A stretch of DNA of 64,000 nt, taken from NCBI GenBank assembly GCA_015680685.1, contig MNCI01011971.1:420846-484845 (forward strand), given 5' to 3'. Positions 10,220-23,000 of the stretch are shown here, piece by piece. The translations under genes were made by a program, and so were the position numbers. Every line of letters starts with the position of its first letter. Within the stretch, counting starts at the first letter, position 1. A model generated the notes under the pieces. That model had not been told where the DNA came from. It saw nothing but the letters and a program-made list of their open reading frames with translations, and made no database searches. The DNA is from Gnetum montanum. Taxonomy: Eukaryota > Streptophyta > Gnetopsida > Gnetales > Gnetaceae.

Positions 10220-11300
10220 ATACCTAGTGGCTAACAGCAAACCAAGAGAGTAGCTCAACACTTTTCATAGAACCTGCTAAGAGCCTAACATGTGCTTATG
10301 TGGAAGGCATGAATGAAATGGAGCAAGTTCATCATCAACTCATCATTGATAAAATTGATGATACTAGTTGGGGAGAGATGAAAATTATCTAGAATTTTAA
10401 ACAAAATATCCTAGAGTTAAAATCTCTACCTACTGGCATGAAGTATGCATTTTTTAAAAATGACAAGCTAGTAATCATCAATGTCAATCTTGCTTCTAAA
10501 CAGAAATAGATGATGTTGAATATTGTTAACAAATGGCCAATAGCATTTTCTTGGTCATATCATAAACTCACATGGATTAATCCTAAGATATGCTAGCATC
10601 ATATATACACTGATCTAGTAATGAAGCTAGAGAGATAGTCATAGTGATGGTTGAACCCCAAATAAAAGCATATCATTAAAGAGGAAATTGAATAACTCCT
10701 CAAGGTAAGGTTTATCTATCTTATTGCAAATAGTGATAGGGTTAGCACACTCATGATTATGTCAAAGAAAGGTGGTAAGTCATAGGTCTGCATCAATTTT
10801 TGGCTATTGAATATGGCAACATTCAAATATCACTTTCCCTTGTCATTTGTGGATCAAGTGTTGGAAACTATTTTTGGGCATTACCATTATAGCTTCCTAG
10901 ATAGTTATTGTGGCTATAACCAAATCTAGATTGTGCTAGAAGATCAAGCCAAAATCACATTCATGAATCATTGGGGAACTTTTTCATATAAAAAAAACTA
11001 CCAATTGGCCTATGTAATGCTCCTACAACATTCCAATCCTTAGTATTGAGAATTTTTTAGTAGTAGATTGGTGGCAAGATGGAAGTCTTAATGGATGACT
11101 TCTCTACCTATGGGGCTACATTTGAGCAAGCCTTGGACCATCTTGAACAAGTGCTCAAAAGATGTGTGGAGACTAATCTTCAACTCAATTGGTAGAAGAT
11201 CCATTTGATGATATAGGAGGGTATTGTCTTGGGGCATAGAATCTCATAGGTAGGGATTGATATCCACCCTAAAAAGATTAGGGATCATTCACGAAATTAC
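10220..11300 (+). pseudogene. Element B linker and reverse transcriptase remnant
   Basis: The linker block WLTANQESSSTLFIEP is at about 10228. RT begins near 10510 with AFSWSYHKLTWINPKI preceded by a conserved NKWP. Further motifs are TFKYHFPLSFVDQVLETIFG and YSFLDSYCGYNQI (about 10820-10925), which preserve the GYNQI block that is frameshifted in element A. The catalytic site reads VLMDDF at 11085-11102, keeping both Asp residues, in a different frame from the preceding part. Many TAG stops sit at former Gln codons. Confidence 0.87.
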
Positions 11301-11479
11301 CCATTAACCAAAAATTGTAAAATATGTTTGGTTATTATTTGGACATAGTAGTTACTATCAAGGATTTATAGACAATTTCTCAAATATCACAAAATCATTG
11401 TTCAATCTAACAAACAAAGATGTTCCACTTTTTTGGACTAAGAAATTTGAAAATACATTCCAATAGCTAAAGGAGAAGC

Positions 11480-11900
11480 TCATAGAAACTTCAATTTTAT
11501 GAGCACTAGATTGGTCTAGACCATTTCATGTCATAAAAAATGCATCAAATTATGCCTTAGTGGTCATGCTTATGTAGGTGGACAATCAAAAATGTCCTTA
11601 TTACATCTACTACTAATGCCAAAGGATTGTGGGTGCACAACCAAACTACACCACCATAGAAAAAGATTTGATGGCAGTGGTGTTTAACTTGGAGAATTTC
11701 AGGCACTATGTACTTGGATATAAGGTGTTTATGCAAATGGACCGTAGTCCAATTTTCTTCCTAATGAATAAGGCAGTGATGAGCCCGCATGTCATACGAT
11801 GGCTAGTAATCTTATAGAAATTTGATCTTACAATATTAGATTGAAAGAGAAGTGAGAATGTGGTTGCTGATCACTTCTCTCGATTGAGATGGGACAACAG
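11480..11900 (+). pseudogene. Element B RNase H remnant
   Basis: The open stretch 11629-11817 reads GAQPNYTTIEKDLMAVVFNL, then FRHYVLGYKVFMQMD and PHVIRWLVIL. After a stop at a Gln-type position, the frame continues with KFDLTILD and ENVVADHFSRLRWDN, the usual C-terminal signature. Position and motifs match the RNase H of gypsy polyproteins. Confidence 0.87.
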
Positions 11901-12079
11901 AGACAAAAAAAGGCCACTATCTAATTAGTTTCTTGATGAAATTCTCTTTGTTGGGGCTATAACTAAATAATTTTCCATTTAGACTAAATGGTACAATGAC
12001 ATTCTTACCTATCTTCTCACTCAATAAATGCCACAAGAGCTAGACCATAGCAAGAAACAATAGTTTCTTCACTAGGTGA

Positions 12080-13230
12080 AATGCCTCATGGAGATCAATG
12101 AGCACCTTTATAAGGTGTACACCAATGGCCTAGTTCATTAGTGTATCCTTGATGCTAATCAGCTACATGTTCTCCAAGACACTCATGACGGTCCTTGTGG
12201 GGGGTCACTATGCATGGAGATGCATGGAAAATAAGATCTTGATGGTAGGATATTACAGGCCAAAACTCTTGCGGGATAATCATTAATTTGTCAACTATTG
12301 TGAACAATGATAATGCAATGGTGGAATAACTACTCATATGAAGGATCCTTAGTAGTGGATTCAACCACTAGATTACTTTGACATCTAGGGAATTGACTTC
12401 ATGGGTCCTATCATGCCCATGCCAAATGAAAATGCATACATCATAGTCACTATTGACTATTATATGAAATGGGTAGAAGTAGTACCATCATTAACTATAC
12501 ATATTATACTAATGCTTGGTTTGAATAACAAAATGTTGTAAATAGGTTTGGTATGCCACATGCATTAATTTTTGATAATGGAATCCACTTTATAGGAACT
12601 ACCTTTTGGAAGCTCATGAAATGCTTGGAGGTTGATCATAAATTAAGAACACCTTATTATCTCCAAGCCAATGGTTAGATTGAGGTTACAAATAGGGAAA
12701 TCACTATGATCTTAATGATAATAGTTAACAAATATAGAAGAGACTAGAGTACAAAACTCAACGATGCCCTCTAGGCCTACCACTTCACTTGGAATCTTCC
12801 TATAGGCTACTCTCCTTATTAGTTGATGTACGAAAAATTGCCAATCCTTCCTATTCAATTTGACCTCTATACACTTTCAACGGCCTATGGCCTTAACCTT
12901 GTCTTAAGTATAGTACTAGAAGAAATATTAATGAATATCAACCTACTAAAGAGAAATTGATTAGTAGTCCTATCATCTAACAACTTGCATAAGGCATTTA
13001 ATAAAAAATGCTATGATCTTAGAATTAGAAATGTCAAATTTCAATTGGGAGATAAGTTTCTCTACTAGAACACCACACCTGTGCCACAAAGAACCAAGTT
13101 CTAAACACTATGGGAAGGTCCTTATATTATTTTCAAAATATTTCTTTCTAGGACCATGTTGATGTACAAACCTGAGAGCCTAGAAAAAAGAACAACTTGT
13201 CAACATGCAACAAATTAAATCTTTTCTTGA
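12080..13230 (+). pseudogene. Element B integrase remnant
   Basis: The zinc-binding N-terminus reads VLQDTHDGPCGG near 12168. The core begins near 12380 with GIDFMGP, then TIDYYMKWVE (about 12450) and a DNGIHFIG-type segment at about 12574, so two of the three catalytic acidic residues are visible. The C-terminal part near 13030-13170 has the GPY/F-type module LWEGPYII. No chromodomain follows, in agreement with an Athila/Tat-type rather than a chromovirus integrase. Confidence 0.87.
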
Positions 13231-14645
13231 GTATAAGGTAGCTAGTGGTCACAACACCTTCTCAGATGGACAACCACACTTGATTTCTAAGATCTCCTTC
13301 TTCCAAATTAGTCATGGGGGATATGGCCATTCATGCTAATCATATAAATGGCTCATGTTTTTCTATTTTTTGTTTTGCACATTTTTATTTTACACTTTGT
13401 TGGTTTTACACACTTTTTTCTTTTCTATTTTTAATGTTTTATATCATTTTGTTTTGTTTTATAAAATTATTAATATGTTTTATTTTTTTTAATATTTTAC
13501 AATTTCTTGTATATTTTTCTTTATTTTAGTGTGAGTTTCTTATTGTGTTCTAATAATAATATGCCTTATTACCAAAAATGTACGATGCAATTTGCTTGAT
13601 GTGTGCATGTGCTATCTCATTATTTGATTATTAGTGTTTGGATTCTACCATTGAATTTTGTTATTGATAATTAAGACATGGTTTCCTTTTCATGAAATAA
13701 GTTGTGAGCCCATGTCATCCACCCATCCATAGACTCTATCATGTTTCTAGTTCTAGAAGTATGTGGTCCCTTTTCTTAGCAAAGATTTAATGAATTTGTG
13801 ACCTTGGTATTTTTTGGACTTGGAAAGGATTCAAGGATTTGAACAGGGTGTGACTTCAAGGGGACTCAATACTCTTTGTTCTTTTCTACTTGATTGGGTA
13901 CATGAGTGTTTTCATAGGTTTCTTACCATTCTTCATCGACCAATAATAGGAAGTTGGATAAGTCTTTGCATAGTATGGTTCCCATTCTAATAATAATAAT
14001 AATAATAAATAAATAAATAAATAAATGATGGAAATGGAAATTCAAAGCACACCCCTCAAAAAGAATAACAAACTATGAGCACTAGTTATGAGACTCAAAA
14101 GACATGTTACCCATGCCTAAAGGTCCCATCTAAGTAAGGTCATTTCTTGCTTCCTACTTCTCTTTTCTTCTTCATAAGGAATGATGGTTGTTTGTGGGAG
14201 AACTCTTATGTCTCAAGGAGGTAGACTGGTCTAAGAGTGATGATGAAAAGTCACTGAATATGGTTGGTTTTCGTCTAGACTAAGGATGGATTTTATCAGA
14301 TCAATTAACCACAAAATTTTTGAGGGACTTCATGTGATATTAATTAGGAACTCCATTCCATTTTCTCTCTCTCATCCATATATGCTTTCCATGCCTCACC
14401 TCACTACCAATGTTCATGTTCTTGTTTGAATTTTTCTAACTCCCACAAAGGTTTAACTAAGGACTAACATTAACATCATCAATCCATAAAGTTAAACCCT
14501 TTCAATAAACTCTGATAGTCATAGAAATCAAATATTATTAAAAGAATTAATCCACCATAATCACAAACTAGCCAAGTGTAACTTCTAACAAGACAAGGTA
14601 CCCAAAAGCTATAAGTTACACATTACACACTAATTCGTGATTTTG
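13231..14645 (+). other. Conserved noncoding spacer of element B
   Basis: No protein is encoded, but this stretch is homologous to spacers of element C (27677-29890) and D (42196-44215) read on the minus strand. Shared landmarks are the gatggccattcatgctaatc block just after integrase (13322), the atgcctaaaggtcccatcta block at 14116, and the taactcccacaaaggtttaa region near 14440. It contains a T-rich stretch (13355-13530) and a microsatellite. It corresponds to the region between pol and the downstream ORF. Confidence 0.7.
13988..14026. repeat. (AAT)n-(AAAT)n microsatellite
   Basis: About six AAT units run directly into about five AAAT units. Confidence 0.9.
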
Positions 14646-14980
14646 TTGTGCTTACAATGGGAAGCATGGACTAGAAGTAGGACTATCTTCATCAAGGAAT
14701 AAGTAGCAACACCATGCTTCCACAAATCCCACTAACCCCAAACCACCAAACAAGAGGAACTTGAATTTGATGGCTCAAGGATGATAATGCAGGGAAATGA
14801 TGTTGCCAAGGGTGAAATTGATATGGGTGAGAGTGAGACCCTATATGTTTCTATCCTACAAATTCATGGCCATTATTGTTATCACAACATTCCTAAATAT
14901 GGAGCTGGGCATGCTCAGCTATGGCAAAGTAGAAGTTTTGAAGTCCGCCAGTGGTGGCGAAGTCAAGATTTAGGCAGGGA
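14646..14980 (+). pseudogene. Start of the downstream ORF in element B
   Basis: The stretch aligns with the first part of the downstream ORF of elements C and D (starts at 27676 and about 42195 on the minus strand). The alignment is short and diverged: the segment around aggactatcttcatcaagga corresponds to the RRTLTTMGE-type part of element C. Homology disappears before 15000. An open stretch at 14781-14993 overlaps it but has no recognisable domain. Confidence 0.45.
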
Positions 14981-15251
14981 ATCTTGTTTATGAATATGAA
15001 TTTGCCTTTCCAATTTTGTTATTACCCAAACAAAAATCCTATAGCAGATCCTCATCTACTATCCTGCTAGCTTGCAAAAGCCTTAACACCAACAAGAATA
15101 GTGCTACGACATTCTTTATTATTATTGTTGTTGGCTATGGATTTTGTTCTAGTTGTGGATGCTATTGTAGAGGTGTGTGATATTATAGTAGAGAGGCTTG
15201 TGGGGTTGCATCATTGCACAATTGGTGACATGAGTCACATTGTGTTACTAT
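14981..15251. other. Unassigned sequence next to the short LTR element
   Basis: I see no domain or repeat here. It may be a remnant of element B or older flanking DNA. Confidence 0.4.
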
Positions 15252-16828
15252 TGATGTGTAAATTTTGGATGTACCAACACTAGGAAAAAATTCATTTGAT
15301 GAGACCTAGGAATAATCTCAGTTGGAGAGGGCTATGTGACATTTCAAAAAAAAAATAAGTTAAACTAAAAATTTGGGAGAATTTAAGTTGAACAACTATC
15401 TTGAGTTTCAATACTCAACAAAATACAATAACTAGTAAATTTAAATTTAATTCTAGTTCCTACTATTGCCATTGGTCTACGCTATCTTTTTGTCATAGAT
15501 ATTGTCATAGCTAACATTGCTCATAGTTACTAGGAGAGGAAGAGAGATCTATCTATCTAGTGTTTCATTGTCATGTGCTTTGTTGTTGCCTACCACACAA
15601 CCTATCCTAGGTGGTAGAAAACCTAAGAAGACTACTTGTTGCAGCCTCACTATTTCCAATGGGAGAAAGAAGAGAGAATCCTGTTGTACTCACTTGTTTG
15701 GATTTGCAGAGGGAGACATAGAGGCTACCTACTAATCCCTTATTCTATGACATTGCCCTATCACCATCAAGAGAGACCACTTGCCACAGTTGCTAACTAT
15801 TACTGCACACTTTCACTAGTGACTAACTTGATTGTAGGAGTGAGGGTAGGCTAAGAAATCTACTCTATTATTAACTATGTAGCCTACCATCATCTGCCAT
15901 CACTACCATCATTGTAGTTTACAGTTTAGTCCCCAGTCATTTGTTGGGGAAGGAAGGAAAGAGAGGGATGTCATCACTATTTTCTCTACATTATCACGTT
16001 CTATTGGAATAGATCATTATCATGAGCTAACCTACCTATTAACTTTGCCTACCTACATTGTACCATGCACACTGCTACCTAGGAAAAGAGAGAAGGCTAC
16101 GTGTTGGGGGTGTAAGAAAAAAGAATGAAAATTGCCACCTACTAGTTTCTTGGGTAGCGCCAAGATCTTGATCTACCTACTACTAGTTGCTAAGCCCCCC
16201 ATTGGTGTCGATAGTCCCTTGCTTCCCCTTGAAACTATCTACGGCATGTCCTACTACTGTAAAAGAGAGAGGGAAGGCTGCAGGTGCTACTCACCATCTA
16301 GTACCATATCACTACACTAGAGAGAAAGGAGGCCATGCCCATTTTGCCTTGATAACATTTGATCTTTCACTTTTGTAGCCACTCTTTTGGGTGTTTAAAT
16401 ACCCATGTTCTATATCAGTTACATCCACCACCTAGGCTGTTACATAAGTTTCATAATTCCTGGGACCACCACATCATTAGTTACGCAACCACTACATGTA
16501 ACTCCTGGCACCACTCGAACATAACTCCCACCATGTTCTCCACCACTATTGATTATCACCAACATAACTCCTATAATGCACAGAACTCTTAGCACCATCA
16601 TCATCAATTACACCACCTCTACAACTATTATGTAACCCATATTCTACACCACCTGGGCCACTACATCCATGCCATCATGGCGTGGCAACATAACCACTGC
16701 CACAAGCTTGCCATTATGAATCAGGCCCTAAGAAATGCTTATACAAATTAACTTTCTTTGTGCTCAATGACAGGGTATTAGACTTGTTGATCATGGCTCC
16801 ATGTCTAGCATGGGCAATATTGGCATCA
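15252..16828 (-). repeat. 3' LTR of the short LTR element
   Basis: This is the left copy, 1577 bp. Open stretches inside it (15517-15854 and 16132-16592 among them) have no recognisable domain and are not conserved as frames in the other LTR. A minus-strand TATTTAAA sits near 16395-16405. The right part (16430-16680) is rich in degenerate repeats of the type ataactcc...accacc. Confidence 0.8.
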
Positions 16829-17114
16829 ACACTTAGCCTCCAAACTAGAAATTTCATGCAAGTGCAAGGAACAACACAACCATAGAAATCATAAAAGGAG
16901 ATGTAGAAGATAGAGGACAAAGTCAGGACTTAGGTAAGTATTGCCAACCCACAAATCTAAAAATGGAACTAGGAAAATGAGAATTTAGAAATTTGAAATA
17001 ACATTAAAGATGGGTGATGAGACTTGGGTAACAAAAAATTTTAAGAAAAAAATGTTTTGGATTAGAAAATAAAAGGCTAGAAAAATAGCCCTACTTCTAG
17101 CATCAAAAAGGTGT
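16829..17114 (-). other. Interior of the short LTR element with PPT and PBS
   Basis: The minus strand next to the left LTR reads TTTGGAGGCTAA, a plausible polypurine tract at 16829-16840. At 17087-17105 the minus strand reads TGATGCTAGAAGTAGGGCT, which matches 16 of 19 bases of the PBS-like stretch of element F (59823-59841). No ORF of note lies between. Confidence 0.7.
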
Positions 17115-18714
17115 TGATGTGTAAATTTTGGATGCATCAACAATAGGAAAAAAAAACTTGTTTGAAGAGACTATTTTCTAGGGTGCCTTTCATATGAGTA
17201 TGGAAACCCAGGAATAGTCGATGCTAGAGAAGGATATGTGACGTTTCAAAAATAAAATAAATTAAACTGTAACGTTGGGAGTATTTAAATTGAGAAGCTA
17301 TCTTGAATTTTAAGACTCAATGAAAGTACCATAACTAGTTTTTCCCTGGTTCTTACTATTGCCATTTTTCTATACCGTCTCATCATCATAGATGCTACCA
17401 TAGTCGACACTGCTCATAGTTGCTAGGAGAGGAAGAGCGAGAGAGATCTATCCAGTGTTCCATTGCCATGCACCTTGTCATTGCCTACTACACAACTTTC
17501 TGTTGGTGGTAGAAAACCTAGGGAGGCTACTTGTTGTAGCTTCATCAATGCCAAAGATTGGAAAAAGAGAGAACCTTATTGTAGTTGCTAGTTTAGATCT
17601 GCAGAAAGAGGGAGGCTATCTACTAATCCCTTGTCTTCTAACATCACCCTACCATCACTGAGAGAGACTACTTAACACAATTGTTGACTGCTACTGTGCA
17701 CATGCACTATGAGCTAGTGCACCTATAGGAATGAGGGGAGGCTGAGAAATCCGGTCTACTATTGACTACATAGGCTATCATCATTTGCAGCTACTACTGC
17801 TATTGTAGTTTATGATTCAGTCTACCATTGTTTCCTAGTGAAGGGAGAAGAGAGAGGGATGTCGCTGATATCTACTCTATGTTGTCACGTGTTGTTAGAG
17901 TAGATTGCCACCGCAAGCTTACCTACATATTAATGTTGCTTGCCTACATCATGCCACATGCACTACTGCCCATGGAAATAGAGGAGGCTACCCACTCGAG
18001 TGCAAGAAAAAAGAAAGAAAACCATTGCCTACTAGTTTCCTAGCTAGTCCCAAAATCCTAATCTACCTACTACATGTTGCTCAATCCCCCACTAGTGTTG
18101 AGAGTCCCTTGCTTTCCCCTACACATGTCTGTAGCATGTCCTACTACTGCAAGAGAGAGATGAGAGGCTGTAGGTGTTTCTTGCCATTTGGCACCACACA
18201 GCTACATTAGAGAGAAAGGAGGTCATGCACCTTTTGCCCCCATAACATCCACTCCACTTTTATAGGTGCTCATCTAGATGTTTAAATGCCCACATCCTAT
18301 GTTACTTACATCCACCACCTAGGCCATTACGCAACTTCTATAATGCCTAGGACCACCACATTGTTGGTTATGTCACCATTGCATGTAACTCGCAACACCA
18401 CTTGGACATAACTCTCACGACATTTTCCACCATTGTCGGTTATCATTAATGTAACTCTTGTAACACACATAACTTTTAGCACCACCACCATTAGTTATGC
18501 CACCTCTGCAGCTATTACATAATCCACATTCTACAACACCTGTGCCATTATGTCCATGCCATCATGGCATGGCAACATAATTGCCGCCACAAGCTTGCCA
18601 TTATGAATTAAGCCCCAAGATGTTTTCGTAAAAATTAACTTTCTTTGTGCTCGGTGTAGGGGATTAGACTTGTTGATCATGGCCCCATGGCTAGCATGGG
18701 CAATGTTGGCATTA
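17115..18714 (-). repeat. 5' LTR of the short LTR element
   Basis: This is the right copy, 1600 bp, clearly alignable with 15252-16828 throughout, including the end blocks around 18560-18714 and 16676-16828. It holds a 30-base segment near 17175-17210 that the left copy lacks. Confidence 0.8.
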
Positions 18715-20040
18715 GTAGTTACATGTGAGATGTGACTTGATTGTCATCTTTTGATTTGGTTTTGCATCACCAAATGAAATTGTTCCACCATTGCCGATCT
18801 CCCCAAATCCAAGTATATTATGTTTCCATCTTGACAACCTTGACCTTTTCTTCCAGCACCATGAGAAAGAACTAAAGCAAAATCTATGGAATAGGAACAC
18901 ATGGTTAGAATGGGTAGAGGATAGTGGGGGCCTAAAAGTTAAGGTTTCCTTGCACGTCAAGTAGTCCATATTCCATCGGATCGGAATTGGCAATCCGTTT
19001 TATAAATCTTATTAGGAAAATGAAAACAAATCGATGTAAAAATCAGATTAAAATCATCAAAATCTATTGAACAAAGCACTCATATGCAGTCATGTTAGTA
19101 ATGGCAATTTCCATTTTTTTTCATCTAAAAGCTTAGTTAAAGTGGAAAATCAAATATAGAAATTTTAATTTTTGAAGGGCACAAGAATTAGCAATATATA
19201 ATATATTCTTAAAAAATCAATAAAAATACAGCACTATTCATTCGATTAAATATTTTATCCGATTTTGTATCAACTTCAACGTTGCTTTGCTATTGCAGAT
19301 CTTGCCATTCATCGCACTGATATCCTTGCCAACCACGAAATAAAATCCATGTTAAAAGAATAACGAAAAAAATTGCTCTCCTTTTCTAGCCAACGTTTTG
19401 GTGAACGAGGATGCCTCTGCTGTAGCATGGAACGATTCGTTCATTTGATAGCTCATCACATCCTTGGTTGGTGACAGAATGCCATCGCGGGGTTGATTCA
19501 GCAGTCTCATCTCTTGTGACGTGTTCGATGCCATAATCTTACTTATGTCCACTCCACTATTACTATTATTTGTAAACCGAATTAATAATGTCAATGCTTG
19601 CGTGGTGCAACGATGGTCGCCAACACGGTAGCTTCTAAATTGAATTGTCCGCATTTCTCAACTTTCATGTTCCTGTGCTTAGAAAACCAAATGAACCACT
19701 GCACGATGCGTTCTATTGTGCCTTCCGTATCTCCCATTTTCATATATCAACTGTCTCTGCTTGGGATTATTTCTTCTTGATTTTTACGTCCCTGTAATCG
19801 GAGTTTTCTAAAAACCTTGTATAAAAGCTAACCTGGTGTGTGCACCGGGTTCTTGCTTCAGGCAGTTTGGGCAGCCGACATCGTTAGGGTAACTGGAGGC
19901 ATAAATAGGTTACATGGCATGGCATAAGCTGTTTATTTATAATCCATACATTTTGTTTTATACTACCTTTTACCTTCCTTATTCTTTCTTACATTGGACT
20001 ACTTTACTGATTTATAAAATACCAATCGAATATAACTCTA
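18715..20040. other. Unassigned region, possible low-copy DNA
   Basis: A minus-strand open stretch at 18712-18993 contains GNGGTISFGD, faintly like the copia protease-region GGxVxFGD motif, but it has no other support. A minus-strand frame of 100 codons at 19352-19654 resembles no family I recognise. The stretch 19260-19870 is less AT-rich than its neighbours and has a TATA-like tataaaag at about 19819. It could be a fragment of host low-copy sequence; I cannot support a gene. Confidence 0.35.
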
Positions 20041-23000
20041 GCCTGATGCACCTGTCGGACATGAATTATTAAAAAATGTTCTTTTGTTAAGAAAACTCTG
20101 AAGGGAAATCTGCAATCCTGTCAACGTTTTTCTTCTCTTGTTTTTTTCTCGGAGGTTCAAGTTAAGAACCCTTTCCGTTGTTTTTGCTGTCGTGTTATCT
20201 AATTGCATAGTATAAAACAATGGTAAGTATGTTGTCTTAAACGTTTTCTAAACTTTATTTATGGTAGTTGCAAGGAGTGATAGAATTGATCGTCGGTAGG
20301 GTTTTCTTTTGTTGTTGTTATTGTTATGCTAAGCAATATAGAGAGTTTTTTTTTTCTTTTTTTCTTTTTTTAAGTTGCTTTGGATATTTTCACTAAAAGC
20401 AAAAAAGATGGACTTGGTTTTATTAATTGCTATAATCAAGGTATTTCTCTCTTAGTAAAATGAATTGCAAATTGCTTTGATGGAGATTATGTTTAGATGC
20501 TTATTTTTTTAAAAATAGACTTATGCAAGGAGAACCTAAAAATAATAATTGTTGGTTTTCTAGTGACTTTCTTCACTTTCTTCTTTCCGTTCAAGTGATT
20601 TCTATTATTAATTCTTCAATTCTTAAACAAATTTGGAAAATATAGTGTAAGCTTAGTAAGTATTAAAATTACAACAATATTACTATTTCAAACAATATGC
20701 TTTTCAAATTAGCCCATGGTGGCTTCCTTTTAATGAAAGAACTTGAATTACTAATTTATCTAGGTTGTGTACCACATGAAACAAATTTGGTATTATTACA
20801 ATTTCTTGTCTACATATACACAATGTNACTTGGATTACAAATCTCGTACCACTATGCTTGATAGATGGATTACATGGAAGGAAGCTTCTAACCTACATAG
20901 TTAAAATAGAATAAGAAAAGTTTTTCTAAAAGCTAATTTATGATCTTGAGAATTTATTTAAGCTGAAAATACTTTGCATAAAGCATTTCCACAGTTTTTT
21001 GGAATGATGGGAAATTTGTTTCTCCTTTTAGTTTTTAAAAATATAAGATTATTCCCAAAAATGATATTATTCATAAGAAGTTAAATAAGACCTAGAAAAT
21101 GCAATTATCCTTTTCTGGACAATGAAAATGGAAAATATTTGTAGAGTTTCTAGCTTTTCAAAAATTCAGATTTTTTATGATGTCTTATTCATCAAGGTCT
21201 TTATATCGACACTTGTTTTTAACATATGAAAATAATATCTTCTCAATGTCCTCTTTTTGTTAGAGAAGCTTATCTTCTCATGTTTGTTTTTTGTGTACCA
21301 TGTTGCATTACATGCTTGGAAATGGACATCTATAATTTGTAACAACTATCAATTAAATATCAATAATATATTCTTGATGATCAACTTGCTTTGTCTACTT
21401 CATTTCTTTACATCTAAAAATGTCTTTGGTTGCTTGTTCTCTATTCTTTTTGGAAGCTTCTATGTTCAATTAAGTTGTAAGAGAATAACTATGACCTTTC
21501 TTCAAGAGTTAAATATTAGATTATGAAAAATGTGACTCTTCAATTATAGCTTTAAGGAGAAAAGCTTTCACTAAAAACTAAACAATTAATTTCTTTCTTG
21601 CAATATTAATTTCTTTTTATTTTGGAAGCTCAAAGATAGGAAGATTTTAGCTTTTATTACTATTTGTTTATTTTTTTATTAAAAATATTTTTTTTTGTCT
21701 TTAGAGAGTTTTCTCCTTCTTTTTACAAGAACCCATTTAGGAAGAAGTCAACCATATGAGGGTGCTTTTAACTAAGGGAAAGGTCTAATCCTTTTTCCTA
21801 TCCCAAAGGAGATGCTTTTTAGGGTTGATTGTAAGGATAAAAATATGAAAAGGCATTCCCAATACTCTTTAGATTGTTATCTATTGTACTTTGAATTCTA
21901 AAATATTATTATTTATCCCCTTCCAATAAAACAAACTAAAATACTAACCCCTAAGATATATAGTCAAATTAGAACTTTATAGCTTAGAATTACCTACTGA
22001 AATCAAACCTATAACTTGGGACTTCCAAATCAAATTAAAGATAAATGTAAAATAGAGCCTAACAATTGTTGGCTTGTTGGATTTAAATAACATAGCAATT
22101 GCATTAATGACTTTTTAAGGATTTGATTTTGAGTTTGAATGCATCTACCTCTACATTAGGCTTAATAAAAAATTTTCACATGTTATGTATATAGTTAAAA
22201 TTATTTTGCATCTTCTTCAAAAGTTTACATCCTTTTTGCCTATAGAAAATTAAATAAAAGAGAGATACTAAATACTAGGATCCAAGATAAGTGGAAAACA
22301 TATTTAAACTGGAAAAGACACATACAAGCTATGGATGATATAATGATATATACTTGCAACATTTGAAGTACATTTGATCAAACAATTCAACTCCATATCT
22401 AATAAAAATTTGAGAATATCAAAATATATAGAGAGAAAACCATTGTAGTTATTAAATAATTGAAAAGATACAAATTGGGTAACATCATTCTTATTTTTGC
22501 TATTATAAAATATTCTTCTAGAAATCTTTGAGCTACTAATATTTGTCATGATGCTTGTGTTATATTGATTTTTATGGAATTATGAAGCAAAAAATCTCTA
22601 CTTGACCATATCTCTCATAAGCTCTATGACATACATTATTTTTAATGGAATTATGTAGGCTTACAAAAAGTTGTTAATGTTGAATTTTTTAATTTGGAAA
22701 TTTCCTATAAAAAGGAGAGTAAAAACTATATCTAGACATCAAATAAAACTTTGAAAACTTCCTAGCACTACTACTTAAAATATAAAATCAATAGCAGGCA
22801 TAAATTTTGCACTTTTAGAAGACTTTCAAAATTAAAGAGAAAAATTTTATAGCATCAATAGCTACTTTGATCCATCAACTCAAAACTTGATGATTAAAAA
22901 GACTCCTAACCAAAGTTTTCCTCTTCATGAAAAACTAGATAATAATAGGTCTAATTTTCTTTTTTTTTTATAGAAAACTTTTCTAATCTAAATGAACTTA

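Larger units (their letters stand above)
6852..14980 (+). mobile_element. Athila-like Ty3/gypsy element B, plus strand, 3' end lost
   Basis: In plus orientation the element has a 5' LTR (6852-7725), a damaged PBS, a 776-base assembly gap, gag, protease, RT, RNase H, integrase, a long noncoding spacer and the beginning of the downstream ORF seen in elements C and D. Homology to those copies fades near 14980, and the 3' LTR is missing. The short element at 15252 lies just beyond, so its insertion or an associated deletion may have removed the rest. Every domain is broken. Confidence 0.88.
15252..18714 (-). mobile_element. Short LTR element: two ~1.6 kb LTRs around a 286-bp interior
   Basis: Two diverged direct copies, 15252-16828 and 17115-18714, both start TGATGTGTAAATTTTGGATG and end at an ATTGGCATCA-type or TTGGCATTA-type terminus, giving TGATG/CATCA inverted ends. 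Between them lie a purine-rich tract next to the left copy and a PBS-like stretch next to the right copy, in the positions expected for a minus-oriented LTR element. The interior cannot encode gag or pol. I found no convincing target-site duplication: the flanks are actat and gtagt. It resembles a LARD/SMART-style nonautonomous element, but with an unusually small interior relative to the LTRs. Confidence 0.8.

Noticed and set aside
15517-16592. Several plus-strand open frames of 60-77 codons in the short LTR element
   Set aside because: They are not kept as frames in the second LTR and contain no domain.
18712-18993. Possible copia protease remnant (GNGGTISFGD)
   Set aside because: A single short motif without neighbouring copia domains is not enough.
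19352-19654. Possible host exon of 100 codons on the minus strand
   Set aside because: No recognised domain, no clear splice sites and no second exon nearby; kept only as unassigned sequence.
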